Shown here one piece after another: positions 20,755-30,871 of a stretch of 64,000 bases of DNA. Source of the stretch: Cladorhizidae sp. MBARI D1340-BT2 (lineage: Eukaryota; Porifera; Demospongiae; Poecilosclerida; Cladorhizidae); NCBI GenBank assembly GCA_028752905.1, contig JAQNBH010000014.1, forward strand, positions 3,068,993 to 3,132,992, written 5' to 3'. The translations under genes and the position numbers were made by a program. Under the pieces are notes generated by a model, which was not told where the DNA came from, made no database searches, and was given only the letters and a program-made list of their open reading frames with translations. Each line of letters starts with the position of its first letter. The stretch's first letter is position 1.

Positions 20755-22430
20755 ATGCCTAGACTGTCAAAGGATGAACTTGACTTGGTAATCATTTCAA
20801 ATATTCATGCTTTTCAAACTCTGCCAGCTCAATCAACTCATCGCAAGTCTCATCATGCAGTTCAAGGCAGCTCGGAAGTATTAAGATGTGAGTACTACCT
20901 CCATGGTGTTTGTGTGTGTGGAACAGCCTTTTTTGTTTCTCCACTGTATATCCTGCTTTCGCTATGATAGTATTGCTTCACATTACAAGCAGTCAGGCTT
21001 ATGCACACGTATTCATGGCAATTCTAAATGTGCCTCAGCAAATGCAATCCCATACGAAGGTGTTCATCACTTGGTAACGTTCATTAAGAATTTTGCTAAA
21101 GCTCATGTTATGCCTTTGCCTGGCAGAGTTCCAGGTCATCATGACAAAGTAATGATCCTTCCCTCTGATATCAATAAGGCAATTGTTTACACAAAGTATA
21201 GGGATGCTTGCACTGTAAATGGATCTGAACCTGTTGGTAGATCACAAAATTCTACAGGGTGTGGCAGCAATCGTTGCCTCAAATTTCAATTAGCAAACCA
21301 TCCTCAGATTTATGTTACACTTGCCAGAAGAACAGTTTGGCAATACAGAAAGCAGGTTATCGTTCAGCTGAAGGAAAGGCTGAGTTGTACAAGGTTGCTC
21401 AGGATCACATTCAGAGAGCTCAGACAGAAAGAAGTCAAGTAGCAGCTGCCGAGGCCGCTTGGTCTGCTTCAGAAGATGGCAAGTGTATCCCAACCTTAGG
21501 TCACTACTCTTATGACTTTGCTCAGCAAATCCACTTCCCTTTCAATGCACAGCAAACTGGCCCAGAATACTTTAAAACAGCACAAAAATGTGCAATTTTT
21601 GTTGTGTGTAATGATGGCAAATCTCAGCAGGTTAACTACTTGATTGATGAAGCTGAGAACCCTGGCAAAGGTGCTGACTGTGTTTTAAGCTTAGTGCATC
21701 ACTATCTGGGAAAATATGGTTATAAAGAGAGAGCGATTTATCTTCATGCCGACAATTGCACTGCACAAAATAAAAACAAATGACGTGGAGAGTCATGACT
21801 GACAAAAATGAAAGTATTCAACTATCAATCATGCTAGTAGGTCACACAAAGTTTTTCCTGGACCGATTTTTTTTGGCCATTTAAAAAAGGTGTTTTGTCA
21901 TACAACAGTTTCTACCATCAGTGAAATTGCGATTGTGATGGAACGGTCAACACTAAGCCATCAGAATGTGGCTCAACTTGTCCGTGATGCTGGAAATGAG
22001 AAATTAGTTGAATTTTATCAGTGGTCCACACATCTGTCACAGTTTTTCACAACATTCTCTCACATCAATCTTTTCATGTAGTGAATAACACACCAGGAAT
22101 AGTGTACCTGAAGGAGTTTTCAGATTCTATAGAGAAACCTTTTGACATCAGTAAACTGGATTTGAATGATATCAGTCATGCCCCAGCAAACTTCATTTTG
22201 TGGTATGGATTTACAATGCCAGTGGTATCTATATGAAAATATACGGCAACATTGCCACTCTAATCTGGCAGCAGAGAGTTAACCTGCCAAAAACCAACTC
22301 TTCCTAAACCACATGGTCAGGCTTCCAACATGTTGGCGAGTGGAACAGCATGAAAGAGACCGTGTAAATGTGGCAAATGTGGAAACACCGGCCATAACAA
22401 GAAATTCTGTGATTTATGACATTATTTTGC
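20755..22430 (+). pseudogene. DUF7869-type transposase-like gene, decayed
   Basis: Blocks in different frames give a protein of a family that I associate with DUF7869, frequent in sponge and cnidarian repeats. The blocks are MPRLSKDELDLVIISNIHAF at 20755, FAKAHVMPLPGRVPGHHDKV near 21090-21150, ISKPSSDLCYTCQK near 21290-21330, GHYSYDFAQQIHFPF near 21500-21545 and the signature IYLHADNCTAQNKNK at 21738-21782. Later pieces are ERSTLSHQNVAQLVRDAG and VNNTPGIVYLKEF, and a CCHC-like knuckle (CGKCGNTGHNKKFC) near 22375-22415. The HADNC-AQNKN block has the look of an RNase-H-type catalytic strand, which is inference. Frameshifts and stops near 21240, 21783 and 22080 preclude function. The boundaries of the element are not resolved. 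Confidence 0.65.
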
Positions 22431-23083
22431 TCAGAATAATGTAGTTGGCGCACAGATTAAACTTGTACCATGCAGATATTTTCAATATTTTCTATAAGAT
22501 TTCAAGTATCGTCTTCAAAATCATCTTGTTGTGATTATGTTTGTTGGTAACATCAATTCATAATTACTTCCAAATGTGCATGCTGTCTTTTCTAGTATGT
22601 GCAAAATGATTTTCATGTACATTAGTGTACATTAAGGGGGGGCTCGGTGTCAGTACATATATATATTTATTAAAAAAAAAAAAAAATTTTTTACATTTAT
22701 CTACAGTTCCACACACAGGCAAGATGGATCTCAAGTTTCAGAAGATTTGGATGCTCCATTCAAGACTTACATGGCTTTTTGCACACACCATTTCATTGTA
22801 TTTTGTCAAAGATTTGTACCTGGGGAAGACGATCAAGAAGATTACCATTGTCAACTTCAGCGCGCACGCTCACTATCAACTGGCCATGCTCTGAGACGCA
22901 TCATAGACTATTATGATGCATTTCCTGTGCTGGAGATAGCCATAGAAACTGCGCAGGGCTCCTGAGAACGTGATAAGCACGCGCAAGCATAATACGACCC
23001 AATGTCAGTATAAAACCTAGCACACGATGAAAAAATTTCAAATTCGATTTTGAGAGCACGAAAATCTCTGGTTTCTCGAAGTC
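22431..23083. other. Region between the DUF7869 relic and the Mutator-like gene
   Basis: No gene that I can support. It holds a G run after 22634, an A/T homopolymer near 22671-22692, and a short open stretch at 22747-22965 (LRRIIDYYDAFPVLEIAIE) that I cannot assign. Confidence 0.5.
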
Positions 23084-23517
23084 ATGTCTTCTGTCTCTGC
23101 TACATCTCAGCAAGTTTTGCCCACTAGGAAAGGTAGGCCACTAAAGCGCAAGTATTTTCGTGGAAAGCTTAGTACCCAAGCTACCAAAGTAGTTCCTCTC
23201 GAGACAACGAGTGGCAAGAAGCTAGCGATCCCCTTGCCATCACCCGCTGAACCCTCTGGGAGTGATGAGCCGTGTGCTGCTTCTTCTGAGGATGATACCT
23301 CTTGTTCTGACTTCACCAAAAGGATGATTGGCAACCGGTTGATTTCTTGTGAGGCGTTGTTGGCAGCTGTGATGACAAAAGCTCAATGCAATAACTGTGG
23401 CTCCCCTCTCACTGTTGTGGAGGACCTGGATTTCAGAAAAGGACTCTGCACAAAGATGGCTCTACACTGTAACAATGAAAGTTGTGAAGGAATAGATGCC
23501 GTCTTTTCAGATCCACA

Positions 23518-23836
23518 TGTCGCGCCCTTGCTTTTCCGTTCGGGGTCCTTCTAGCTATCTTAGCTAGACAAGTGTGATAAAGTTAAAAGCTTTATTCAAT
23601 TCCAAGAGCACGAATCAAACACATACAAACAATACAACTCAACAACAACTCGAAGCAAAGTTAGTCTCTACTCATAAATCACCTGACTGGCTCACCCGAT
23701 GGGTGTGTCAGTCTTATTTTAACAAATCATTACATCATTCACATTACACCACATTAGCCACATCTATTCAGAATGTTCCTTTGTTCTTTAGTTGTCTTGA
23801 TTCAACTTGGACTAGCAATCTGTTGGAATCCTGACA
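23518..23836 (-). repeat. 3' LTR of the Gmr1-like element
   Basis: 319 bp. It differs from the 5' LTR by one substitution seen in an ACACATNCAAACAA context and by lacking a 9-base A-rich insertion. It contains the stop codon of the polyprotein. Confidence 0.95.
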
Positions 23837-26800
23837 TCTCCCCTTTCTTCAAGTGATGGTCCATCCTCGGCTTGGCGTGATAGCCCATCGGCATTGGTGT
23901 TGTCTGCCCCTGGCTTGTGTTCAACTGTGAAGTCATAGCTCTGTAGTAACATGGACCATCTTATCAGTCGACCATTGGTGTTCGTCATCGTCTTGATCTT
24001 TTTTAGTGCTGTATGGTCGGTTTGCACCTTGAACGGATGTCCGTAGAGATAAAACTCAAAGTGCTGAATAGCTTTAACGACCGCTAATCCCTCCTTCTCG
24101 GTTGCTGTGTACCGTGTTTGTGCCGGTAGCAACTTTTTCGAGAAAAACGCTACCGGCCTCTCCCCGTCTTCAAAGTTTTGGGTCAGGACAGCACCTATCC
24201 CACGTCCTGACGCATCGGTTTGGAGGATGAAGTCTTTTGTCAAATCTGGTGTTCGTAAGACTGGCTTATCCACGATTGCTTGTTTTAGCTGCTCGAATGC
24301 TCGATCTGTTTCCTCGTTCCATCGTACTCTGTCTGGTAAACTCTTCTTCAACAGATCGGTGAGTGGGAGAGCGATTGTCGGATAGTCTTTGATAAATTTC
24401 CGGTAATACCCGGTAAGTCCCAGAAAGGATCTAACATCCTTTTTCGTGATTAGGCGGTTGAACCGTTGGACTGCTTCAATTTTTGCTTGGACTGGAGCCA
24501 CATGACCTTGGCCTACTTCATGTCCAAGAAATATGCAGCGGGCTGCACCGATACTACATTTTTCTGCCTGTAGCGTCAGGTTGGCTCGTTCAATCCGTTG
24601 TAGGATTTCATCCACATGTTGTAGGTGTTTGTCCCACGATTCTGAGTAGACAACTAAGTCGTCCATGTAAGCGGCTGCATACAGGTGAGTTCCATCGAGT
24701 AAAATGTCCATTAATCTCTGAAAGGTTGCAGGTGCCCCTTTTAACCCAAAAGGCATCCTCGTAAACTGAAATTTTCCCATTAGGTACATAAAGGCTGTCT
24801 TTTCCTTGTCCTCTTCTTTCATTGGAACTTGATAAAATCCCTTCCGTAAATCAAAGATAGAGATAAACTTCGCATTCCCTATCCGATCCAGGAGTTCCTC
24901 GGTCCGTGGCATCACATAAGGGTCTGGGAGAGTGTCCACATTGATGGGTCGAAAATCTCCGCACAGACATACTTCCATTGGTATATTCTTCTTTTTGACA
25001 GTCACCAGTGAGTGAGACCAAGGACTGGTTGAAGGCTCGATAATTCCTTGCTTGAGCATCGACTTGAGCTCTTTGCGTACAAGGTCCTGAAGTGCTGCTG
25101 GGACTCTGTACATGGGTCTCCTGACTGGTATTGTCTGTGACAGTCGAATAGAGTGCTCCACCAGGTTAGTCTTCCCAGGTACTGGATGAAAGGCATTCTC
25201 TCGTATCTTTGTAATCTCCTTCATCTGCTGCTTTTGTTCATTTGTCAAGTCATCACTGAGTGTTGGCTGATTAGGGCCATTCACTTCCCAGGTTATGATT
25301 TCACCTTCTTCATCACTCATTTCGGAAGGTTCAGCTATTACCGAGATAGCCATGACTGATGCTGAAGGGGTGTTCCATTTCTTCAACATGTTCACATGTA
25401 GTTGCTGTCCTTTTCCCTTTCTCCCAGGAATATCGATCAGGTACGTAACTGGCGTTATCTTCTCAAGAATCTGGTATGGTCCCTGGTATGATGCTTCCAG
25501 CTTGCTGTGACGTTGGGGTGCTAATACCAGTACTGAGTCTCCCACCTCCATGTCTCGGGTTCTGGCATTTCGATCATGAAAGTTCTTGTTTCGTTCTTTC
25601 GATATCATGTCTCTTTCTGCCGCTATCTCTGCGATGTGTGTCATACGCTGGTAGAGGTCATTCATATATTCTGCAACTGAGATGGGCAAGTCTTCAGTTC
25701 CTTCCCATTGCTCTCGAATGACGTCCAAAGGGCCTCTGACAGTTCTGCCATACACCAGGTCAAAGGGTGCAAAGCCAGTGGAGTCATGGATCGCTTCTCG
25801 ACTTGCAAACAAGAGCAAAGGTATCATTCTGTCCCAGTCATTCTTGCCTCTTCCCGACTTCCTAAGCATTGCCTTCACCGTAGCGTGCCAACGCTCTAAC
25901 ATGCCATTCGATTGAGGATGATACGGCGAGGACTTTATGTGCTTGATTCCGAGTCGTTTGAGTATCACTTCCATCAACTTCGACATGAAGTTACCTCCTC
26001 GATCTGAGAGGATCTCTTTAGGAAATCCATATCTGAGCATGAACTGTATCAAGTGATCTGCCGTGGTTTCTGCATCTATTGACCTGACTGGTATCGCTTC
26101 AGGAAAGCGACTGGCAAAATCCATAATGGTAATCAGATACTTATTTCCTCTGGGTGTCTTGTGGAGTTTTCCCACACAGTCAATTGCGATTCGATCGAAT
26201 GGCGTTTTGAAAACAGGCATAATACTGAGAGGAGCCTTGTTCTTCGGAACCACATTTACTCTTTGGCATTCCTCACAGTGTTCAAGCCAGTCTCGAATGT
26301 CTTTGTTGAGAGTGGGCCAATAGAAGCGTCTCAAAATCTTGTTGGACGTCTTTCTTCTACCCATATGACCAGCTAAGGGTGAACTGTGCGCGAGGCTCAA
26401 GATGCCTCTTCGTCTGCCCTCTGGAACCACAACTTGCTTCAATTCAGTTTCGTCTTCTCCTGTGCTAATGTGATATAGCATTTCATTGATGACCCGAAAT
26501 GGTCCTCCTGGGCTAGCTTCTTCCCAAGCATTTGTAAGAGTCTCATCCTCGTGCTGTTCTTCAATCAGCTGCTCTCTTGTTGGAGCTAGTTCGTCAGGCA
26601 GGTCTGTCAGGCTGTCTTTGAAGGCAGCCAAGCCTTCATGCCGTCTCTTTGCCTTTGCCTCCTCAGTGCGAGATGGTCTCTCTTCTAGGAAATCATATTT
26701 CAAATTCATCAGCTCTCGAGTCTCTTCTTCTGCTTCCTCCTCCTCTTTCTTTCTTTGCATTTTCCTGGTCATGACAGCACTGACTTCTGCACGTTCCTTT

Positions 26801-28239
26801 CGCTCAGCATCTACTGCTTCTGCTAGCAGCTCGAATTGGAGATTGTTGTCTCTTCCCAGTAGAACGTCTTTGTTGGTGTTCTCGAGCACTGCTGCTTCCA
26901 CCCAGAGCTTTCGGTCGCCCAACTGGAGCAGCACCTTGGCTATCGGAGCTTCCACTGTCTCTCCTGTTACCCCTTCAATATCCACATGTCTGTCAGTATA
27001 GTTGGCTCGGGGCACCAGGTCTTTTGCCACTATAGAGACGTCTGCTGCAGAATCAATCTCAACTTCACAGTCATTGTTTCCAATGCGACCGTGAAAAACA
27101 TTCCAACGCTGGTTGACTGTACTAGGCCGATCAATTTCCCGGCTCCTTGCTGAATTTACCTTCTTGGTACATTCTCGACTTTTATGTCCCCATCCTCGAC
27201 ACTTAAAGCACATTGGGCCTTGGTCGGAGAAGAACTCTGGCTTTATTCGACCATCTTTGTCTCGGAATTCTTCTTTGTTACTGCCCTTGGATTCAGTCTT
27301 GTGTGTCAGCTCCATTCTCGAATACTTGGGAGTTCGCTCTTGATCTCGGAAGTCAGCTCCCTTTCGTCGATCATCATCTCTTCTGGACCTCTTCCTGATG
27401 TTAGGTTCCCAACCTCGATCCAGGTAATACTTGAGAGCATCCTCGCAAGCATACTCAGGATCTCCCTCGCACTGTTGCCTGACCGATGTGGCTATATTGG
27501 CTGGTAGACCCCCCAGGAATGTCTCGATTATGAGCTGGTCCACCACCTGATCTCTCGATTGAAAATCCTTCAAATATCTGGTTGTCGTCTCAGCTACTCG
27601 TCTGTACCATGTACTCAACGATTCCTTGTCTTCAGGTTGAATTGACCACCATTTATTCCGCCTCTCTGCTTCACTGTCCCCAACTCGAGTGATGATGAGT
27701 TGTTGAAACTTGTCGTAGTTCCTCTTGTCTCGTCTGGGCATAGATTCCCATTCAGTGAGCAGGCTTCCTGTCAGAGATGGCTTGATATGCTTCATCCACT
27801 GACTTTCATCGATCCTGTAGTCATCCATAACGGATTCGAAGAGAGCAAAGAATTTTTCGGGGCATTGTCCTTCATCCCACTTTGCAATCCTTGGCTCCTT
27901 CTTGACGCTTGCTCCTAATGTTTGCAAACACTTCTCCATCCTTTCATCTCTTTTGACATTCTCTAGTGTCATCCATCTCAATAAGTCACGAGTTGATAAT
28001 TCTCCCTCTGGCAATCCTTCCTCAACTTCTGCCACAGTTCTGTCTTCAGAATGCTCATCGTGATTAGACTCGTCATGAGAGCGACTGTAACCACGCCTTG
28101 TTCTAACCGTGCCTTCCTGTTCATGATCTGACTCATCATGAGAGGGGCTGCGGCTACGTTGGTTTTCTCTTGTTCTAGCCATACCTGCTCTCCCTTGACG
28201 GTGTCTTCGGGGTCTTTGAGACATGCTGTCTGGTTTCAA
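23812..28239 (-). CDS. Gag-pol polyprotein of the Gmr1-like retrotransposon
   Basis: A 1,475-residue single frame. Gag is charged and ends with one CCHC knuckle (CFKCRGWGHKSREC near residue 341). The aspartic protease motif is EIDSAADVSIV near 392, with Ala where Gly is usual. Integrase comes next: an HHCC domain (HSSPLAGHMGRRK ... CEECQRV, about 616-657) and the DDE residues in AIDCVGKL near 681, LSDRGGNF near 746 and NGMLERWHATVK near 780. Reverse transcriptase follows (CGDFRPIN near 1091, FDLRKGFYQVPMK, and YMDDLVVYSE near 1189 with the catalytic Asp pair). RNase H closes the protein (LQTDASGRGIGAV near 1340, TDHTALKK near 1405). The stop codon lies inside the 3' LTR. No stops or frame changes are seen, and gag and pol share one frame, so no frameshifting is required. 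Confidence 0.93.
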   Translation of the reverse strand: MKPDSMSQRPRRHRQGRAGMARTRENQRSRSPSHDESDHEQEGTVRTRRGYSRSHDESNHDEHSEDRTVAEVEEGLPEGELSTRDLLRWMTLENVKRDERMEKCLQTLGASVKKEPRIAKWDEGQCPEKFFALFESVMDDYRIDESQWMKHIKPSLTGSLLTEWESMPRRDKRNYDKFQQLIITRVGDSEAERRNKWWSIQPEDKESLSTWYRRVAETTTRYLKDFQSRDQVVDQLIIETFLGGLPANIATSVRQQCEGDPEYACEDALKYYLDRGWEPNIRKRSRRDDDRRKGADFRDQERTPKYSRMELTHKTESKGSNKEEFRDKDGRIKPEFFSDQGPMCFKCRGWGHKSRECTKKVNSARSREIDRPSTVNQRWNVFHGRIGNNDCEVEIDSAADVSIVAKDLVPRANYTDRHVDIEGVTGETVEAPIAKVLLQLGDRKLWVEAAVLENTNKDVLLGRDNNLQFELLAEAVDAERKERAEVSAVMTRKMQRKKEEEEAEEETRELMNLKYDFLEERPSRTEEAKAKRRHEGLAAFKDSLTDLPDELAPTREQLIEEQHEDETLTNAWEEASPGGPFRVINEMLYHISTGEDETELKQVVVPEGRRRGILSLAHSSPLAGHMGRRKTSNKILRRFYWPTLNKDIRDWLEHCEECQRVNVVPKNKAPLSIMPVFKTPFDRIAIDCVGKLHKTPRGNKYLITIMDFASRFPEAIPVRSIDAETTADHLIQFMLRYGFPKEILSDRGGNFMSKLMEVILKRLGIKHIKSSPYHPQSNGMLERWHATVKAMLRKSGRGKNDWDRMIPLLLFASREAIHDSTGFAPFDLVYGRTVRGPLDVIREQWEGTEDLPISVAEYMNDLYQRMTHIAEIAAERDMISKERNKNFHDRNARTRDMEVGDSVLVLAPQRHSKLEASYQGPYQILEKITPVTYLIDIPGRKGKGQQLHVNMLKKWNTPSASVMAISVIAEPSEMSDEEGEIITWEVNGPNQPTLSDDLTNEQKQQMKEITKIRENAFHPVPGKTNLVEHSIRLSQTIPVRRPMYRVPAALQDLVRKELKSMLKQGIIEPSTSPWSHSLVTVKKKNIPMEVCLCGDFRPINVDTLPDPYVMPRTEELLDRIGNAKFISIFDLRKGFYQVPMKEEDKEKTAFMYLMGKFQFTRMPFGLKGAPATFQRLMDILLDGTHLYAAAYMDDLVVYSESWDKHLQHVDEILQRIERANLTLQAEKCSIGAARCIFLGHEVGQGHVAPVQAKIEAVQRFNRLITKKDVRSFLGLTGYYRKFIKDYPTIALPLTDLLKKSLPDRVRWNEETDRAFEQLKQAIVDKPVLRTPDLTKDFILQTDASGRGIGAVLTQNFEDGERPVAFFSKKLLPAQTRYTATEKEGLAVVKAIQHFEFYLYGHPFKVQTDHTALKKIKTMTNTNGRLIRWSMLLQSYDFTVEHKPGADNTNADGLSRQAEDGPSLEERGDVRIPTDC

Positions 28240-28278
28240 TGAGTGAGTTCGTTTCAGGAATCCTTCGGCCGTTGAAGT

Positions 28279-28296
28279 ATCCCACCGCTGCCACCA
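28279..28296 (-). promoter_or_regulatory. Primer-binding site, tRNA-Leu type
   Basis: On the plus strand ATCCCACCGCTGCCACCA reads like the last 18 bases of a mature metazoan tRNA-Leu, one base inside the 5' LTR. Confidence 0.75.
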
Positions 28297-28297
28297 C

Positions 28298-28625
28298 TGT
28301 CGCGCCCTTGCTTTTCCGTTCGGGGTCCTTCTAGCTATCTTAGCTAGACAAGTGTGATAAAGTTAAAAGCTTTATTCAATTCCAAGAGCACGAATCAAAC
28401 ACATCCAAACAATACAACTCAACAACAACTCGAAGCAAAGTTAGTAAAAAAAGTCTCTACTCATAAATCACCTGACTGGCTCACCCGATGGGTGTGTCAG
28501 TCTTATTTTAACAAATCATTACATCATTCACATTACACCACATTAGCCACATCTATTCAGAATGTTCCTTTGTTCTTTAGTTGTCTTGATTCAACTTGGA
28601 CTAGCAATCTGTTGGAATCCTGACA
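28298..28625 (-). repeat. 5' LTR of the Gmr1-like element
   Basis: 328 bp, TGTCAGG...CGCGACA in transcription direction. It carries an extra A-rich 9-mer near 28446-28454. Confidence 0.95.
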
Positions 28626-29177
28626 CCACACACCCAGTCAAGGGAGCTGAATAGCAAGTCTGTCTTAGCAGCTAGGGTTGTTGGTCGGGGGTGTACTGCA
28701 CTTCAAACGTTTACTACGGTGATGGGCTTGCCACCGTCACTGTCGACGACGGTGTATTCCACGCACAACAAGCGCCTACATGTGGATGCAGATATTGCGA
28801 AGGATTGTTCTTTTTCTAGTGCCTCCGCTTACCTACACAGCCTGCACGGAGTTGGACCAGATGTAGTTATCGACGTGGTGGTGACCTGCGATGGGACCTG
28901 GTCTCGGCGTGGGTTCGCAGGCATCTATGGAATAGTGGTGGTTATTTCTTGGGAGACTGGGCAGGTCCTTGACACTGAGGTCCTGTGCAAACGCTGCACG
29001 GAATGCTCAAAACACGACTCCATGGACAAGACATCAGCAGAGTTCCTGAAGTGGTCGAGTGAGCACAAGGACAAGTGTGAGCATAACCACCAGGGATCTT
29101 CGCCAGCAATGGAGTCGGCAGGTACACTGAGGATCTTTCAGCGTTCAGTAGCCAAGAACCACCTTCGTTATACGCAG

Positions 29178-29245
29178 GTATGTTTAATATTATTGTGATG
29201 GTGTACTTGTAACTTGTAATGTGACATTATATATGATTGATTCAG
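29178..29245 (+). other. 68-bp intron in the Mutator-like transposase gene
   Basis: GTATGT donor after CAG and a TTGATTCAG acceptor, phase 0. Removal joins HLRYTQ to VIGDGD, which is continuous in MULE proteins. The short length fits a compact invertebrate intron. Confidence 0.8.
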
Positions 29246-30109
29246 GTGATAGGCGATGGTGACGTCAAATCCGTGTTAGCCCTAAACAGGAACAAGCCAT
29301 ATGGGGAAGACGTCGTCATTGATAAGCATGAGTGTGTAGGACATGTGCAGAAAAGAATGGGAAAGCGGCTTCATGATCTCAAGAAAAAGACCTTTTACGG
29401 TGCAGATGGCAGAAGAATTGTATGGAACAGACGCCTCACGACAGGAATCATCAAGACTCTGCAGCATTCGGCAATGCCATCAGAAATTTTCCCGGAGACG
29501 TCGATGGGATGCAAAATGCCATATGGGCATCATTCTACCACTCCTCCTCCACCGACAGCAATCCGGACCACCAGCGCTGTCCAGCTGGGGTGGGGTCCTG
29601 GTGTAAGTACAATCGCGCTATAGCTGAAGGCAAGACACCACCACCACATTCTCCAAAGCCGCCACCGATCTGGCACCCTACATAAAGACCATGTACGAGA
29701 GTCTATGTGACCGTGAATGACTGAATCGGTGTGCCCTCGGTGCAACACAAAACCAAAATGAAAGCTTTAATAGCGTCGTGTGGTCCAGATGCCCGAAAAC
29801 TGGATTCTGCTCTTTTACCACAGTCGAGATTGCTGTGTCTTTGGCAGTGCTCACGTTCAATCACGGTCGGAAGGGTCTCTCTGACCTGTATGAAGCCTTT
29901 GTTGGTTGTCCACCAACTGGTTTTACAGTCGAGTTCTTCGAGCATACAGATGCCCGAAGGATAAGGAAAGCTCAACGGGTTGGAGAAGATTGTGCAAAGA
30001 GGCGGAGGAAATGTCTCAGTTCGGCTGCATTGGAGGCTGAGTCTGCTGCAGTAGAGGTGGAGGGCATCACATACGATCCTGGTGGTTTTTAACTTGGTTG
30101 ACTGTTCTG

Positions 30110-30870
30110 ATTTATACTCAGCTTCAACTTTTTTTGGTCAAAATCGTTTATTTATTGCCTCTGAACCACCATAACTCATCAAATATTTATTTTTATCACA
30201 AACTTTTTATATCATTGTGAAGCTTGATCTTTACTCTTTAACATTGATGGAATACTTTGTTCTGATTTGCCTTAGTTGTGAAGTTATATGAAGTTATGTG
30301 ATCACCATGGTCAAATGAAGTGCTAATTTACATTATGAACACACCATGGCTCTGAGGAAATTTTTTTAAACATTCTAATCCATCAATTATGCATTCTCTA
30401 ACCACACAAGCAATTACAAGCCAATAAAAAATCTGAGTAAGGGTAGGGAGTGGTTCAAAGACTTCTTCAAGGCGCTTGCCTCTTGAAGGTACCTAGCAGG
30501 AGGATAAATAGAAAGTATATGATATACATATCATTTGAAAGTACATGAATAGGGCTATCTTTTGGTAGCAAAATTATGTTCATAGGATTATAAACCAAAA
30601 AGTTATGATAGTTTTATTCGAGGTTACATTTGACCTTTAGTCCCCCCTGAAGCGTCTTTTAAAGTGATACAGCTAACTGCTTTTTCAATCATTTCCTGTA
30701 TTCAAGGACGTATACAGGAATACAGGAAGTGCTTAATTGGTAAATAATTGCAAGGTGAGTGTGGTCACTATGACAAAAAAAATGATATCAATCAAATTTA
30801 GATTCTCTACAGATTTCATTTATCACAATAACTCAATGTTGTCAAATTAGCATGTTTTCCTGTGGACTGT
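30110..30870. other. No gene recognised
   Basis: AT-rich sequence after the Mutator-like gene, probably including its untranslated end. Nothing coding or structured stands out. Confidence 0.5.
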
Positions 30871-30871
30871 C

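Larger units (their letters stand above)
23518..28625 (-). mobile_element. LTR retrotransposon with integrase upstream of RT (Gmr1-like), near-intact
   Basis: LTRs at 23518-23836 and 28298-28625 with a perfect 5-bp duplication CCACA (23513-23517 and 28626-28630). Transcription is on the minus strand. One uninterrupted gag-pol frame of 1,475 codons fills the interior. The primer site matches tRNA-Leu, and a purine-rich tract (GAAGAAAGGGGAGA on the minus strand, 23837-23850) precedes the 3' LTR. Domain order is gag, protease, integrase, RT, RNase H, which is unusual for a gypsy-type RT. Confidence 0.93.
23084..30092 (+). pseudogene. Mutator-like (MULE) transposase gene, split by an LTR element and frame-broken
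   Basis: The coding parts are 23084-23517, 28631-29177 and 29246-30092. A basic N-terminus (RKGRPLKRKYFRGKL) is followed by a Cys cluster (CNNCGSPL, LHCNNESCEG). After the retrotransposon the transposase domain continues with VVTCDGTWSRRGFAGIYG, then paired cysteines (CKRCTECSKHD), then GSSPAMESAGTLRIFQRSV. After a 68-bp intron it reads VIGDGDVKS and HECVGHVQKRMGKRL. These match the Mutator-like transposase domain typical of animal MULEs. Frameshifts near 29465 and a stop at 29717 break the C-terminal half, where YHSSSTDSNPDHQRCPAG and later LSDLYEAFVGCPPTGF are still readable. The LTR insertion itself falls in frame-continuous sequence. Confidence 0.82.

Noticed and set aside
24107..27918. 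Plus-strand frames across the Gmr1-like element
   Set aside because: They are antisense to the gag-pol frame, which carries all the recognisable motifs.
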